NCBI GenBank assembly: GCA_963838155.1
Contig: CAWIQE010000004.1
Span: 434,001-498,000, forward strand
Direction: 5' to 3'
Source: Pararhizobium_B sp963838155
GTDB lineage: Bacteria > Pseudomonadota > Alphaproteobacteria > Rhizobiales > Rhizobiaceae
Length of the DNA stretch: 64,000 bases
A program made the position numbers and the translations under genes. Below the pieces are notes generated by a model. It saw only the letters and a program-made list of their open reading frames with translations. It was not told the DNA's origin and did not search any database. Below are positions 30,932 to 39,760 of the stretch, piece by piece (position 1 is the stretch's first letter; each line of letters opens with the position of its first letter).

Positions 30932-31148
30932 GGTTCCGGATCCTGGGCGGGGCCCCGCGCAAGGGCGAGGCCGATAAAATCGGTGCGAGGAGGGCCGTTA
31001 CCATGGCCTTCGGCGGCCGAAAAGGGTATGAGCGCGGCAAAGCGCAGCGGCAGCGCCCGGGCGGAGTTGCATTCGACCCCGGTGTTACTGTATGCGGCAG
31101 ACCCAATTGTCGGCCTTTCGGGCCGAGGATCTTGCGAGGAGCCCATAT

Positions 31149-31481
31149 ATGTTCGTAACTCCTGCCTATGCGCAGGCCGCCGGTGCCGCCGGCGGCGGCA
31201 TGGAAATGGTCATGTCCATCCTGCCGTTCATCCTGATCTTCGTCATCATGTACTTTCTCATCATCCGGCCGCAGCGCCAGCAGATGAAGAAGCGCGAGGA
31301 GATGCTGAAGAACATCCGCCGCGGCGACCAGGTCGTCACGGGCGGCGGCATCATCGGCAAGGTTACGAAGGTGGTCGACGACAAGGAAGTCGAGATCGAA
31401 ATCGCCGAGGGGACCAGGATCCGCGCCGCGCGCAGCCTTCTCTCCGAGGTCCGTGTGAAGGGCGAGCCCGTCAAGGAGTAG
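31149..31481 (+). CDS. yajC: Preprotein translocase subunit YajC
   Basis: Small inner-membrane accessory subunit of the Sec translocon, found with SecDF. The 110-residue protein has a short Ala/Gly-rich N-terminus, one membrane helix (ILPFILIFVIMYFLIIRPQR) with the FLIIRPQRQQMKK signature, and a cytoplasmic beta domain (GDQVVTGGGIIGKVTKVVDD). The start at 31149 is supported by AGGAG; the longer frame to 31092 lacks it. secDF follows after 82 bases, the standard arrangement. Confidence 0.96.
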   Translation: MFVTPAYAQAAGAAGGGMEMVMSILPFILIFVIMYFLIIRPQRQQMKKREEMLKNIRRGDQVVTGGGIIGKVTKVVDDKEVEIEIAEGTRIRAARSLLSEVRVKGEPVKE

Positions 31482-31563
31482 CCCCAATGGCGCGGTAGAA
31501 GGTTTCTGCCGCGGCCTTTCTGGGAACAGCTCCTGCCCGGCTGCCATTGCTATCGAGAGTTCG

Positions 31564-34131
31564 ATGCTTCATTTTTCCCGCTGGAAGACAATCCTGATCT
31601 GGCTCGCCGTGGTGGCGGGCATCGTCTTCGCGTTTCCGAACGTCCTGTCCAAGAAAGAGATCGCCGGCCTGCCGTCCTGGGTGCCGCACACCCAGATGAC
31701 GCTCGGCCTCGACCTGCAGGGCGGTTCCTACATCCTGCTGCAGGTCGACCGCGGCGACATCGTCAAGGACCGGATCAACGCGACCGTCGACGACGTGCGG
31801 CGGCTGCTGCGCGACAAGGGCATCGGCTACACCGGCCTCGGCCGCAAGGGCCAGGGCGTGCAGGTGCGCATCCGCAAGCCGGACGACGTGGCGAAGGCCA
31901 AGGACGCGCTCGCCGACCTGACCAAGCCCGTCAACGCCGGCGTCTTCGGCAGCGGCAACGTCGAGGAAGTGGCGATCACGGAGCCGCAGCCGGACACGCT
32001 CCGGCTGGCGCTCACCGACAACGGCATCGAATACCGGGTGCGCTCGGCGGTGACCCAGTCGATCGAGGTGGTGCGGCGGCGCGTCGACCAGCTCGGCACG
32101 ACGGAACCGCTGATCGAGCGGCAGGGCTCGAACCGCATCCTCGTCCAGGTGCCCGGCCTCGGCGATCCGCAGCGGCTGAAGAACCTTCTCGACCAGACCG
32201 CCAAGCTGACCTTCCAGATGGTCGACACGTCGGTCCCCGTCGACGAGGCGGAGAGCGGCCATCCGCCGGCGGGCGACGAAATCCTTCCGTCGGTCGACAA
32301 CCCCAAGCAGAAATATCTCGTCGAGCGGCGCATCCTCGTCTCGGGCGAGGACCTGACCGACGCGCAGGCCGGCTTCGACCAGCGCACCAACGAGCCGATC
32401 GTCTCCTTCCGCTTCGACACCAAGGGCGCCCAGCGCTTCGGCCAGGCGACGCAGAAGAACGTCGGCAAGCCTTTCGCCATCGTGCTCGACAACAAGGTGA
32501 TCTCGGCGCCGGTCATCCGCGAGCCGATCCTCGGCGGCAGCGGGCAGATCTCCGGCAACTTCACGGCGCAGAGCGCCAACGACCTGGCGATCCTGCTGCG
32601 CGCCGGCGCGTTGCCGGCGACGCTGAACGTGGTGGAGGAGCGCACCGTCGGTCCCGGCCTCGGCGCGGACTCGATCGCCGCCGGCGAGATGGCCTCCATC
32701 ATCGGCGCCATCGCGGTCGTCGTGTTCATGATCGTCGGCTACAGCTTCCTCGGGGTGCTGGCCAACATCGCCCTCATCGCCAACCTCTTGATGATCATCG
32801 CGCTGCTGTCGATCCTCGGCGCGACGCTGACCTTGCCCGGCATCGCCGGCATCGTGCTGACGATCGGCATGGCGGTCGATTCGAACGTGCTGATCTACGA
32901 GCGCATCCGCGAGGAGCACCGGGCGGGGCGGTCCATCATCCAGGCGATCGACGCGGGCTTCAGCCGGGCGCTGGCGACCATCCTCGACGCCAACATCACG
33001 ACGCTGATCGCGGCGGTCGTGCTCTTCTACCTCGGGTCCGGTCCGGTGCGCGGCTTCGCCGTGACGCTCGCCATCGGCATCCTCACATCGGTCTTCACCG
33101 CCTTCACGCTGACGCGCTGGCTCGTTGCCGAGTGGGTCCGGCGCCGCCGCCCGAAGGAGCTGCCGAAGGCACGCATCTCGGCGCTCGCCGACGGCGCGAA
33201 CTTCCGGTTCATGGGGATCCGGCGCTTCACCTTCGCCATGTCGATCGCGCTGTCGCTGGCGACGGTGGTGGGCCTCTTCACCGTCAACATGAACTACGGC
33301 ATCGACTTCACCGGCGGCACCATGGTCGAGGTGCAGGCGAAGGGCGAGACGGCCGACATCGGCGCCATCCGCTCGACGCTGACCGGGCTGGACGTCGGCG
33401 GCGTCCACGTGCAGGGCTTCGGCTCTCCGCGCGAGGTGCTGATCCGCGTGCAGGCGTCCGCCGACACCGACGCGGCGCAGCAGCAGGCGATCAACAGCAT
33501 CCGCGGCGCGCTCGACAAGGACTACGTCATAAGGCGGGTCGAATTGGTCGGCCCGACGGTCTCCTCGGAGCTGGCGCGGGCGGGGACGCTCGCGGTGCTC
33601 GTCGCGCTGCTCGCCATCCTGATCTACATCTGGTTCCGGTTCGAATGGCAGTTCGCGCTCGGCGCGATCATCGCGACGATCCACGACGTCATCATGACCA
33701 TCGGGATGTTCGAGGTGACGCAGATCCAGTTCGACCTGACGAGCATCGCGGCCGTCCTGACCATCGTCGGCTATTCGCTCAACGACACGGTCGTCGTCTA
33801 CGACCGGATGCGCGAGAACCTCCGGCGCTACAAGAAGATGCCGCTGCCGAAGCTGATCGACCTGTCGATCAACGAGACCCTGTCGCGCACCGTGCTGACC
33901 TCGACGACGACGCTGATCGCGCTGCTGGCGCTCTTCATCTTCGGCGGCGAGGTGATCCGCTCCTTCACGGCGGCGATGATCTTCGGCGTGGTCGTCGGCA
34001 CCTATTCGTCCATCTTCATCGCGGCACCGGTCCTGATCGTCTTCAGGCTGAGGGGCATGTCGCAGCGCGGCAGCGAGGCGGAAACGGCGGAAGAGGCGCA
34101 GAAGCCCGGCGCCGCGCGGACGTCCGCATAG
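31564..34131 (+). CDS. secDF: Fused protein translocase subunit SecDF
   Basis: Proton-driven RND-type subunit that pulls exported proteins across the membrane. It is a single 855-residue polypeptide containing SecD (about 1-520) and SecF (about 540-855), rather than two genes. The SecD part has TLGLDLQGGSYILLQVD near the N-terminus, the large P1 periplasmic domain and the membrane block IGMAVDSNVLIYERIREE. The SecF part has GIDFTGGTMVEVQ and VGYSLNDTVVVYDRMRENLR. Twelve membrane helices are expected. Fused SecDF is typical for Rhizobiales. The C-terminal tail is an unstructured Glu/Ala segment. Confidence 0.97.
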   Translation: MLHFSRWKTILIWLAVVAGIVFAFPNVLSKKEIAGLPSWVPHTQMTLGLDLQGGSYILLQVDRGDIVKDRINATVDDVRRLLRDKGIGYTGLGRKGQGVQVRIRKPDDVAKAKDALADLTKPVNAGVFGSGNVEEVAITEPQPDTLRLALTDNGIEYRVRSAVTQSIEVVRRRVDQLGTTEPLIERQGSNRILVQVPGLGDPQRLKNLLDQTAKLTFQMVDTSVPVDEAESGHPPAGDEILPSVDNPKQKYLVERRILVSGEDLTDAQAGFDQRTNEPIVSFRFDTKGAQRFGQATQKNVGKPFAIVLDNKVISAPVIREPILGGSGQISGNFTAQSANDLAILLRAGALPATLNVVEERTVGPGLGADSIAAGEMASIIGAIAVVVFMIVGYSFLGVLANIALIANLLMIIALLSILGATLTLPGIAGIVLTIGMAVDSNVLIYERIREEHRAGRSIIQAIDAGFSRALATILDANITTLIAAVVLFYLGSGPVRGFAVTLAIGILTSVFTAFTLTRWLVAEWVRRRRPKELPKARISALADGANFRFMGIRRFTFAMSIALSLATVVGLFTVNMNYGIDFTGGTMVEVQAKGETADIGAIRSTLTGLDVGGVHVQGFGSPREVLIRVQASADTDAAQQQAINSIRGALDKDYVIRRVELVGPTVSSELARAGTLAVLVALLAILIYIWFRFEWQFALGAIIATIHDVIMTIGMFEVTQIQFDLTSIAAVLTIVGYSLNDTVVVYDRMRENLRRYKKMPLPKLIDLSINETLSRTVLTSTTTLIALLALFIFGGEVIRSFTAAMIFGVVVGTYSSIFIAAPVLIVFRLRGMSQRGSEAETAEEAQKPGAARTSA

Positions 34132-34135
34132 GGCC

Positions 34136-34522
34136 ATGGCGAAAGGCATCGAAATCCGCGATGCGCATTTTCCCGGCCGGGCGCCGATCGACGCCTACGG
34201 CAACGGCGGGTTCCGCTTCGCCGACATGTCGCACCGCGGCTCGATCCTCTGCCTGCCGTCCGGCATCCATGGCTGGGACATGGCGGAGGGCGATCCGCTG
34301 ACGCCGGAGGCGTTCGGGCGCGTGCTCTCGGAGGCCGGCGGCATCGAGGTGCTGCTGGTCGGAACCGGCAGCGGGATCCGGCCGCTGCCGCGGGAGCTGA
34401 AGGAGGCGCTGCGGGCGCGCTCCGTGGCCAGCGACCCGATGAGCACGGGCGCGGCCGTGCGCACCTTCAACGTGATGCTGGCCGAATCGCGGGCGGTGGC
34501 CGCCGCGCTGATCGCGGTCTGA
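34136..34522 (+). CDS. Mth938-like domain protein (DUF498)
   Basis: A 128-residue soluble protein of the Mth938/DUF498 family, homologous to human NDUFAF3. Conserved parts are HFPGRAPIDAYGNGGFRF, LLVGTGSGIRPLPRELKEAL and the SDPMSTGAAVRTFNVMLAE block. NDUFAF3 helps complex I assembly in mitochondria; a similar bacterial role is only inferred. It starts four bases after secDF. The next gene is related to another complex I factor (NDUFAF6), which makes the pair suggestive. Confidence 0.9.
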   Translation: MAKGIEIRDAHFPGRAPIDAYGNGGFRFADMSHRGSILCLPSGIHGWDMAEGDPLTPEAFGRVLSEAGGIEVLLVGTGSGIRPLPRELKEALRARSVASDPMSTGAAVRTFNVMLAESRAVAAALIAV

Positions 34523-34534
34523 GGCCGGCCGCCG

Positions 34535-35389
34535 ATGGCCGCCAGCGACGCCGATTTCGACCACTGCCTGAACCTCCTGCGCGAGACGGACCGGGACCGC
34601 TATCTCGCCTGCCTGCTGGTGCCGGAGGCGCATCGCGGCGCCTTCGCGGCGATCTACGCCTTCAACGCGGAGGTGGCCCGGGTCCGGGACGCGGTGCGCG
34701 AGCCGCTTCCCGGCGAGGTGCGCCTGCAATGGTGGCGCGACCTCGCCAACGGCACGCCGTACGGCTCGCCCGAGGCCAATCCGGTCGCCGCCGCGCTCGG
34801 CGCGACGATCGAGCGCTACGGGCTGCCGCGGAGCTCCTTCGACCGCGCCGTCGAGGCGCGAACGTTCGATCTCTACGACGACCCGATGCCGGACCGCACG
34901 AGCTTCGAAGGCTATGCCGGGGAGACGGCGTCGGCGATCATGCAGCTCTGCGCGATGGTGATCGCGCCGGAGGCGGCGCGCGCGGCGAGCGACGTCTCCG
35001 GGCATGCGGGCGTGGCGCTCGCCGTCGCCGGGGCGATGCTCCTGATGCCGATCCACGTGGCGCGCGGGCAGCTCTACGTGCCGGGCGACATCCTGGCGGC
35101 GACCGGGCTCGACCGGGAGGGCTTCCTTTCCGGGAGCGAACCGGAGAAGCGGGCGCGGGCGATCCAGGCCTTTGCCGATCTCGGCCGCGAGCACCTGGAA
35201 AAGGCGCGGCGGGCGCTTTCCGGAATGCCGCCGGAGCTCTTTCCCGCATGGCTGCCGGCGGCGCTTGCCGGCCCCGTGCTGCAACGGGCGCGGCGCCTTC
35301 CGGCCACGGTTCCGGATCGCGGCATCCGGGCGGCGCAGTGGCGGCGGCAATGGTGGCTCTGGCGGGCGTCGCGGCGCGGGCGCTTCTGA
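34535..35389 (+). CDS. Squalene/phytoene synthase family protein (NDUFAF6-like)
   Basis: A 284-residue all-helical protein of the trans-isoprenyl synthase fold. It retains AFNAEVARVRDAVREPLPGEVRLQWWRD, but the two catalytic Asp-rich motifs (DxxxD) of true squalene synthases are not evident. The closest type is the NDUFAF6-like group that sits after secDF and the DUF498 gene in Rhizobiales. I infer an assembly or membrane-lipid role rather than squalene formation, since no hopanoid genes are nearby. It starts 12 bases after the DUF498 gene. Confidence 0.8.
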   Translation: MAASDADFDHCLNLLRETDRDRYLACLLVPEAHRGAFAAIYAFNAEVARVRDAVREPLPGEVRLQWWRDLANGTPYGSPEANPVAAALGATIERYGLPRSSFDRAVEARTFDLYDDPMPDRTSFEGYAGETASAIMQLCAMVIAPEAARAASDVSGHAGVALAVAGAMLLMPIHVARGQLYVPGDILAATGLDREGFLSGSEPEKRARAIQAFADLGREHLEKARRALSGMPPELFPAWLPAALAGPVLQRARRLPATVPDRGIRAAQWRRQWWLWRASRRGRF

Positions 35390-35485
35390 GGCGCGCCGGA
35401 ACCGCCTCACGGGGGTGCAGGGACTTGCTTTATCCCGCGATGGTTGCCATCCTCGCGTCAGGCAACCGACGGGCGGAGGCGGCTC

Positions 35486-35932
35486 ATGAACATCGGTACC
35501 ATTGCCAGTCTGCTTCTCATAGTCGCCATCGTCCTGTTGGCGGCGGTGCTGGTGAGGCGTCGGGCGACAAGCGAGGGGGAGGATCCCGGGAGCGCGCTTC
35601 TCGACTTCGGCGCGGCCTTTCCGGATGCGGCCGTGAGGGACGTGGTGTGCACGGCGGACGGGGCGGCGACGTTCCTCCGGCTGGCGGACGGGCGGACCGG
35701 ACTGGTCCGGACGGTGGGCGCGCGCCGGGCGATCAGGCTGATCGAGCCGGGAAGCGTGCGGGCGGAAGGACCCGCCGGCGAGGACGGCCGCGGCATCGCC
35801 CTGGGCGGCGAGGGCGGCGAGATGTTTCTCTTCGCCCGGAGCGAGGATGCGGCCGAGGTCCTGCTGTGGCTCTGTTCGTCCTACGCGGCGGCGGAACCTG
35901 GCGCCGGCGGCGCCGGGCGTTCGCCGCTTTGA
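35486..35932 (+). CDS. Small membrane-anchored protein of unknown function
   Basis: A 148-residue protein I do not recognise. It begins MNIGTIASLLLIVAIVLLAAVLVRRR, one N-terminal membrane helix with a basic stop, so most of the chain should be cytoplasmic. The rest (SALLDFGAAFPDAAVRDVVC to EVLLWLCSSYA) alternates strands and turns and has a Gly/Glu-rich middle. The ATG at 35486 follows a GGAGG-like stretch; the frame is open 42 bases further upstream. It follows the squalene-synthase-like gene by about 97 bases on the same strand. The coding call rests on the clear membrane segment and ribosome site. Confidence 0.7.
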   Translation: MNIGTIASLLLIVAIVLLAAVLVRRRATSEGEDPGSALLDFGAAFPDAAVRDVVCTADGAATFLRLADGRTGLVRTVGARRAIRLIEPGSVRAEGPAGEDGRGIALGGEGGEMFLFARSEDAAEVLLWLCSSYAAAEPGAGGAGRSPL

Positions 35933-36337
35933 ACGACGTCCCCCGGTCGTGGAACTTGCGAACGCGCGCCCGGGGACGATCCGTGCGCTTCTCCGGACGG
36001 AAAAGCGGTCCCCATTTTTCCGGGAAGCGATTTAGATAGGCCTCATTTATCGTCTGCTATAAAAGATCTGTCTTTTTGGCCGGAAGTCACGCAATTCCGA
36101 TGGATTTTGAGGCTTTTTTCGCCGAAATCGGGCTGATTTCCGGAAAAGTGTGGCGATGGTTTGACCCGGTGGGCTCAATATTGCAAACTCCACCTGTCAA
36201 TGCGCATCCCTCGTCCAGGCGGGGCGCGCGGTCCTAGCGAGCGGGGCTGTTTTCCAGAAACGACCACCAATCGGCGACCCGCAGTTTCGACCGTTTGCAA
36301 ATTCGGCGATTTGAAGCAAATCATCAGGGAGTACACA
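35933..36337. other. Intergenic region upstream of the Ehu-like operon
   Basis: No gene is seen. It holds a diverged palindromic repeat (35985-36029) and then an unusually AT-rich stretch (36,030-36,200) with short T and A runs, which is where the promoter of the transporter operon should lie. I could not fix one -35/-10 pair with confidence. Confidence 0.55.
35985..36029. repeat. Diverged GCGCTTCC palindromic repeat
   Basis: It begins GCGCTTCTCCGGACGGAAAA and ends TTTTCCGGGAAGCGA. It matches the palindrome at 26921, 27135 and 57837 in the arms and in CCGGACGGAAAA, but the middle has changed. Confidence 0.65.
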
Positions 36338-37201
36338 ATGAGAAACAAGCGCACGACAACGGCTATTCTGGCCGCCGCAGCCGCAGCCATGACGATCGCG
36401 GCCGGATCCGCGTCGGCGGCGTCGCTCAAGGATCTCAAGAGCAAGGGCACGATCCGCATCGCGATCGCCAACGAGATTCCCTATGGCTACATGGACATGA
36501 ACGGCAAGGCCAAGGGGGCCGGCCCCGACGTCGCCGCGCACATCGTCCACGCGCTCGGCATCAAGAACATCAAGTGGGTGACGACGAACTTCTCGTCGCT
36601 GATCCCGGGGCTGCAGGCCGACCGGTTCGACATGGTCGCGGCGGAGATGGCGATCAATCCGGAACGCTGCAAGAAGGTGATCTATTCCGAGCCGAACAGC
36701 TCCTACGGCGAGGGTCTCCTCGTCAAGAAGGGCAACCCGGACGGCGTCACCGCCTATTCGGATTTCGCCAAGGGCGACAAGAAGGTCGCGATCATGGCGG
36801 GCGCCGACCAGCTCGACATGATGCAGAAGCTCGGCGTGCCCGAGGGGAACATGATCACCATCTCGTCCAATGCCGACGCGATCTCGACGGTGGCGACGGG
36901 CCGTGCGGCGGCCTATGCGGCGACCGGCCTGACGGCCGCGCAGCTCGCCGGCAAGAGCAAGAAGGTGCAGATCGTCCAGGATTTCAAGGATCCGACGATC
37001 GACGGGAAGGAAGTCCGCAGCTGGGGCGCCTTCACCTTCGCGCAAGGGTCCACGGACCTGCGCGACGCGGTCAACAAGGAACTGGCCAAGTACAAGAAGA
37101 CGGCGGCCTGGAAGAAGGATCTCAAGGGCTACGGCTTCACCGACGCCGACGTGAAGGCGTCGATGCAGAAGACGACGGAGGAACTCTGCTCGGGCAAATA
37201 A
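36338..37201 (+). CDS. ehuB: ABC transporter substrate-binding protein, EhuB-like
   Basis: Periplasmic binding protein of the polar amino acid family, most like EhuB proteins for ectoine/hydroxyectoine. The 287-residue product has a signal peptide (ILAAAAAAMTIAAGSASA then ASLKDLKSKG). The EhuB-type segments are IRIAIANEIPYGY, GAGPDVAAHIV, SSLIPGLQADRFDM, NPERCKKVIYSEP and the final FTDADVKASMQKTTEELC. The ATG at 36338 follows CAGGGAG. It heads a four-gene operon in the order binding protein, permease, permease, ATPase. Some pocket aromatics may differ from characterised EhuB, so the true substrate, ectoine or another amino acid, is not certain. Confidence 0.75.
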   Translation: MRNKRTTTAILAAAAAAMTIAAGSASAASLKDLKSKGTIRIAIANEIPYGYMDMNGKAKGAGPDVAAHIVHALGIKNIKWVTTNFSSLIPGLQADRFDMVAAEMAINPERCKKVIYSEPNSSYGEGLLVKKGNPDGVTAYSDFAKGDKKVAIMAGADQLDMMQKLGVPEGNMITISSNADAISTVATGRAAAYAATGLTAAQLAGKSKKVQIVQDFKDPTIDGKEVRSWGAFTFAQGSTDLRDAVNKELAKYKKTAAWKKDLKGYGFTDADVKASMQKTTEELCSGK

Positions 37202-37297
37202 GCACCGTCAGGGCAACGGAATGCGGACCGGGGGAAACCGCCCCCGGTCCGCGCGTCACGGACCAGGCACCGGCTGCCGCATGATCGGGGACCTGCG

Positions 37298-37969
37298 ATG
37301 CAGTGGACCACCTACCTGCCCCCGCTCCTGGAAGGGGCATGGGTCACCGTCGAACTGACGGTCTTTTCGACGATCCTCGGGGCGATCTGCGCCTTCGCGT
37401 TCGGGATCGGCAAGCTCTCCCACAACTGGCTCGTCAAGGGCATATCCGTCGTCTACATCGAGGTCTTCCGCGGGACGTCGCTGCTGGTGCAGCTGTTCTG
37501 GCTCTATTTCGCGCTTCCGCTCGTCGGGCAGGCGATCGGCATCGACCTCAGGCTGCCTGCGGTGGTGGCGGGCGTGCTGGCGCTCGGCTTCAACATCGGC
37601 GCCTACGGGGCGGAGGTGGTGCGCGGGGCGATCCAGGCGGTTTCGAACAACCAGTACGAGGCGGCGCGGGCGCTGAACTTCACGCCGCGGCAGGCGCTGT
37701 GGCGGATCGCCATTCCGCAGGCCGTGCCCGAAATGATGCCGACCTTCGGCAACCTGGCGGTCCAGAACCTGAAGGACACGGCGCTGGTCTCGCTGATCAG
37801 CCTCGGCGACCTGGCCTTCCGGGCGGAGCGGATCCGCAACTTCACCCAGGACAGCGTGACCGTCTACACCATGGTTCTCTTCATGTATTTCGGGCTTGCG
37901 CTCGTCATGACGGCCTTGATGAAGGGGCTCGAATATTCCGTCGGACGCTGGAAGACGGCAGGGGAGTAG
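37298..37969 (+). CDS. ehuC: ABC transporter permease, EhuC-like
   Basis: Inner-membrane permease of the HisM/GlnP type, 223 residues, about five membrane helices. The N-terminal LEGAWVTVELTVFSTILGAICAF and the EAA loop EAARALNFTPRQALWRIAIPQAV, which docks on the ATPase, are clear. It starts 96 bases after the binding protein and ends four bases before the second permease. The pair forms the channel of the importer. Confidence 0.82.
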   Translation: MQWTTYLPPLLEGAWVTVELTVFSTILGAICAFAFGIGKLSHNWLVKGISVVYIEVFRGTSLLVQLFWLYFALPLVGQAIGIDLRLPAVVAGVLALGFNIGAYGAEVVRGAIQAVSNNQYEAARALNFTPRQALWRIAIPQAVPEMMPTFGNLAVQNLKDTALVSLISLGDLAFRAERIRNFTQDSVTVYTMVLFMYFGLALVMTALMKGLEYSVGRWKTAGE

Positions 37970-37973
37970 CGCC

Positions 37974-38666
37974 ATGCTTTTCGGCATTCACTGGGATACG
38001 AGTTCGGAGTGGGCCTTCGCGATCTCCATCTTCCCGATCCTCATGCTCGGCCTGCTGGTCACGATCGAGGCGACCATCCTCGGCTTCTTCGTCGCGGCGA
38101 TCCTCGGCCTCGTCCTGGCGGTGCTCAAGGGTGCGCCGACGCGGTTCGTCTCGTGGCCGGCGAACCTCGTCACGGAGTTCCTGCGCGACACGCCGCTGCT
38201 GGTGCAGCTCTTCTTCCTCTACTACGTGCTGCCCGACTACGGCATCATATTGCCGGCCTTCCTGACGGGTGCGCTGGCGCTCGGCGTGCAGTACAGCGCC
38301 TACATGTCCGAGGTCTACCGCGCCGGACTGGAGGCCGTCACCCGGGGGCAGAAGGAGGCCTCGCGGGCCCTGAACCTGACGACGACGCGGACCTTCACCC
38401 ACATCGTCCTTCCCCAGGCGATCCCGCGCATCATCCCGGCGCTCGGCAACTACCTCGTGTCGATCATGAAGGACGTTCCGGTGCTTTCGGTCGTGACCGT
38501 GCTCGAAATGCTGAACGTGGCGAAGATCATCGGCGACCGGACCTTCGACTACCTCGTTCCGCTGTCGATGGTCGGCGGCATCTATCTCGTGCTGACGCTC
38601 GTGGCATCGGCCGGCGTGCGCTACCTCGACGTCAAACTCCCCAAGATAGGGATACCCCTGAAATGA
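37974..38666 (+). CDS. ehuD: ABC transporter permease, EhuD-like
   Basis: Second permease of the importer, 230 residues, of the same family. FPILMLGLLVTIEATILGFFVAAIL is the first helix pair, and the EAA loop is KEASRALNLTTTRTFTHIVLPQAI. FLRDTPLLVQLFFLYYVLP is the conserved segment of amino-acid permeases. Its stop overlaps the start of the ATPase gene by four bases (ATGA), so translation is coupled. Confidence 0.82.
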   Translation: MLFGIHWDTSSEWAFAISIFPILMLGLLVTIEATILGFFVAAILGLVLAVLKGAPTRFVSWPANLVTEFLRDTPLLVQLFFLYYVLPDYGIILPAFLTGALALGVQYSAYMSEVYRAGLEAVTRGQKEASRALNLTTTRTFTHIVLPQAIPRIIPALGNYLVSIMKDVPVLSVVTVLEMLNVAKIIGDRTFDYLVPLSMVGGIYLVLTLVASAGVRYLDVKLPKIGIPLK

Positions 38667-39439
38667 GCGAGCCCATCATCAAGTTCGAGAAGGTCGTCAA
38701 GAGCTTCGGTCCGATCACCGTGCTCAACGAGCTGGATTTCGAGGTCGCGCCGGGCGAGAAGGTGACGATCATCGGGCCGTCGGGGTCGGGCAAGTCGACC
38801 GTGCTGCGCATCCTGATGACGCTCGAGAAGATCAACGACGGCGTCGTCTATGTCGGCGGCGAGCCGCTGTGGCACGAGGAGCGCGGCGGCAGCCTGCATC
38901 CGGCGAGCGAGAAGCACCTGCACAGGATGCGCGAGCAACTCGGCATGGTGTTCCAGCAATTCAACCTCTTCCCGCACATGACCGTCCGGCGCAACATCAC
39001 GGAGGCGCCGGTGCGGGTGCTCGGGCTTTCCAAGAAGGAGGCGCGGGAGCGCGCGGAGGAGCTTCTCGCCATGGTGGGGCTGGCCGAGCAGGCCGACAAG
39101 TACCCGCACCAGCTCTCCGGCGGCCAGCAGCAGCGCGTCGGCATCGCCCGGGCGCTCGCCATGCGGCCGAAGGTCATGCTGTTCGACGAGCCGACCTCGG
39201 CCCTGGACCCGGAACTGGTCGGCGAGGTGCTTAACGTCATCCGCCACCTGGCCGAGGAGCACGACCTGACGATGCTGCTCGTCACCCACGAGATGCAGTT
39301 CGCCCGCCAGGTCTCCGACCGGGTCTGCTTCTTCGACAAGGGCAAGATCAAGGAGGAGGGCCCGCCCGAACAGCTCTTCACCGACCCCAAGGAAAGCCGC
39401 ACCCGCGAGTTCCTCAAGGCCGTCCTCGACCCCGACTGA
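38663..39439 (+). CDS. ehuA: ABC transporter ATP-binding protein, EhuA-like
   Basis: Cytoplasmic ATPase that drives the importer. The 258-residue chain shows Walker A GPSGSGKST (about 36-44), Q-loop FQQFNLFPHMTV, signature LSGGQQQR, Walker B VMLFDEPTSALDPE, and the H-loop in LLVTHEM. It is the last gene of the transporter operon. The overall subfamily is polar amino acid ATPases; the Ehu assignment follows from the operon rather than from this subunit. Confidence 0.85.
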   Translation: MSEPIIKFEKVVKSFGPITVLNELDFEVAPGEKVTIIGPSGSGKSTVLRILMTLEKINDGVVYVGGEPLWHEERGGSLHPASEKHLHRMREQLGMVFQQFNLFPHMTVRRNITEAPVRVLGLSKKEARERAEELLAMVGLAEQADKYPHQLSGGQQQRVGIARALAMRPKVMLFDEPTSALDPELVGEVLNVIRHLAEEHDLTMLLVTHEMQFARQVSDRVCFFDKGKIKEEGPPEQLFTDPKESRTREFLKAVLDPD

Positions 39440-39577
39440 CGCGCCGCCCCGGCCCCTCTCGTCGATCCGCATCCGCTGCGCGCCGCGGTGCCGTCGCTGC
39501 TCGCCTGGGCCCTCGCCGTTGCACAATTCGCGCTGCCGGCGCCCGGCCGCTGCTGCCGGCGCCCGGCCGCTGCCGCC

Positions 39578-39642
39578 GGAGACCCCCCTCTGTCGGCTGC
39601 GCCGACATTTCCCCCTCAAGGGGGGAGATTGGAGGGTGGGGC
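39578..39642. repeat. CTCCCCCC palindrome, copy d
   Basis: A 65-base form nearly identical to the copy at 29341, including the GTCGGCTGCGCCGAC hairpin. It lies between convergent genes, about 140 bases after the transporter ATPase. Confidence 0.8.
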
Positions 39643-39760
39643 GGCGGCACGGCACGCCATCGGCCACCACGCAACTTGGCACCCTCCGCATCGCAAGGCG
39701 CCCGCCCCAGGCCGATCTCACGCAGTCGCCCCCCGCATCGCAGGGCGCCCGCCCCAGGTC

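Noticed and set aside
31564..34131. SecDF fusion as an assembly artefact of two genes
   Set aside because: The linker is smooth and in frame, and fused SecDF is normal in this group.
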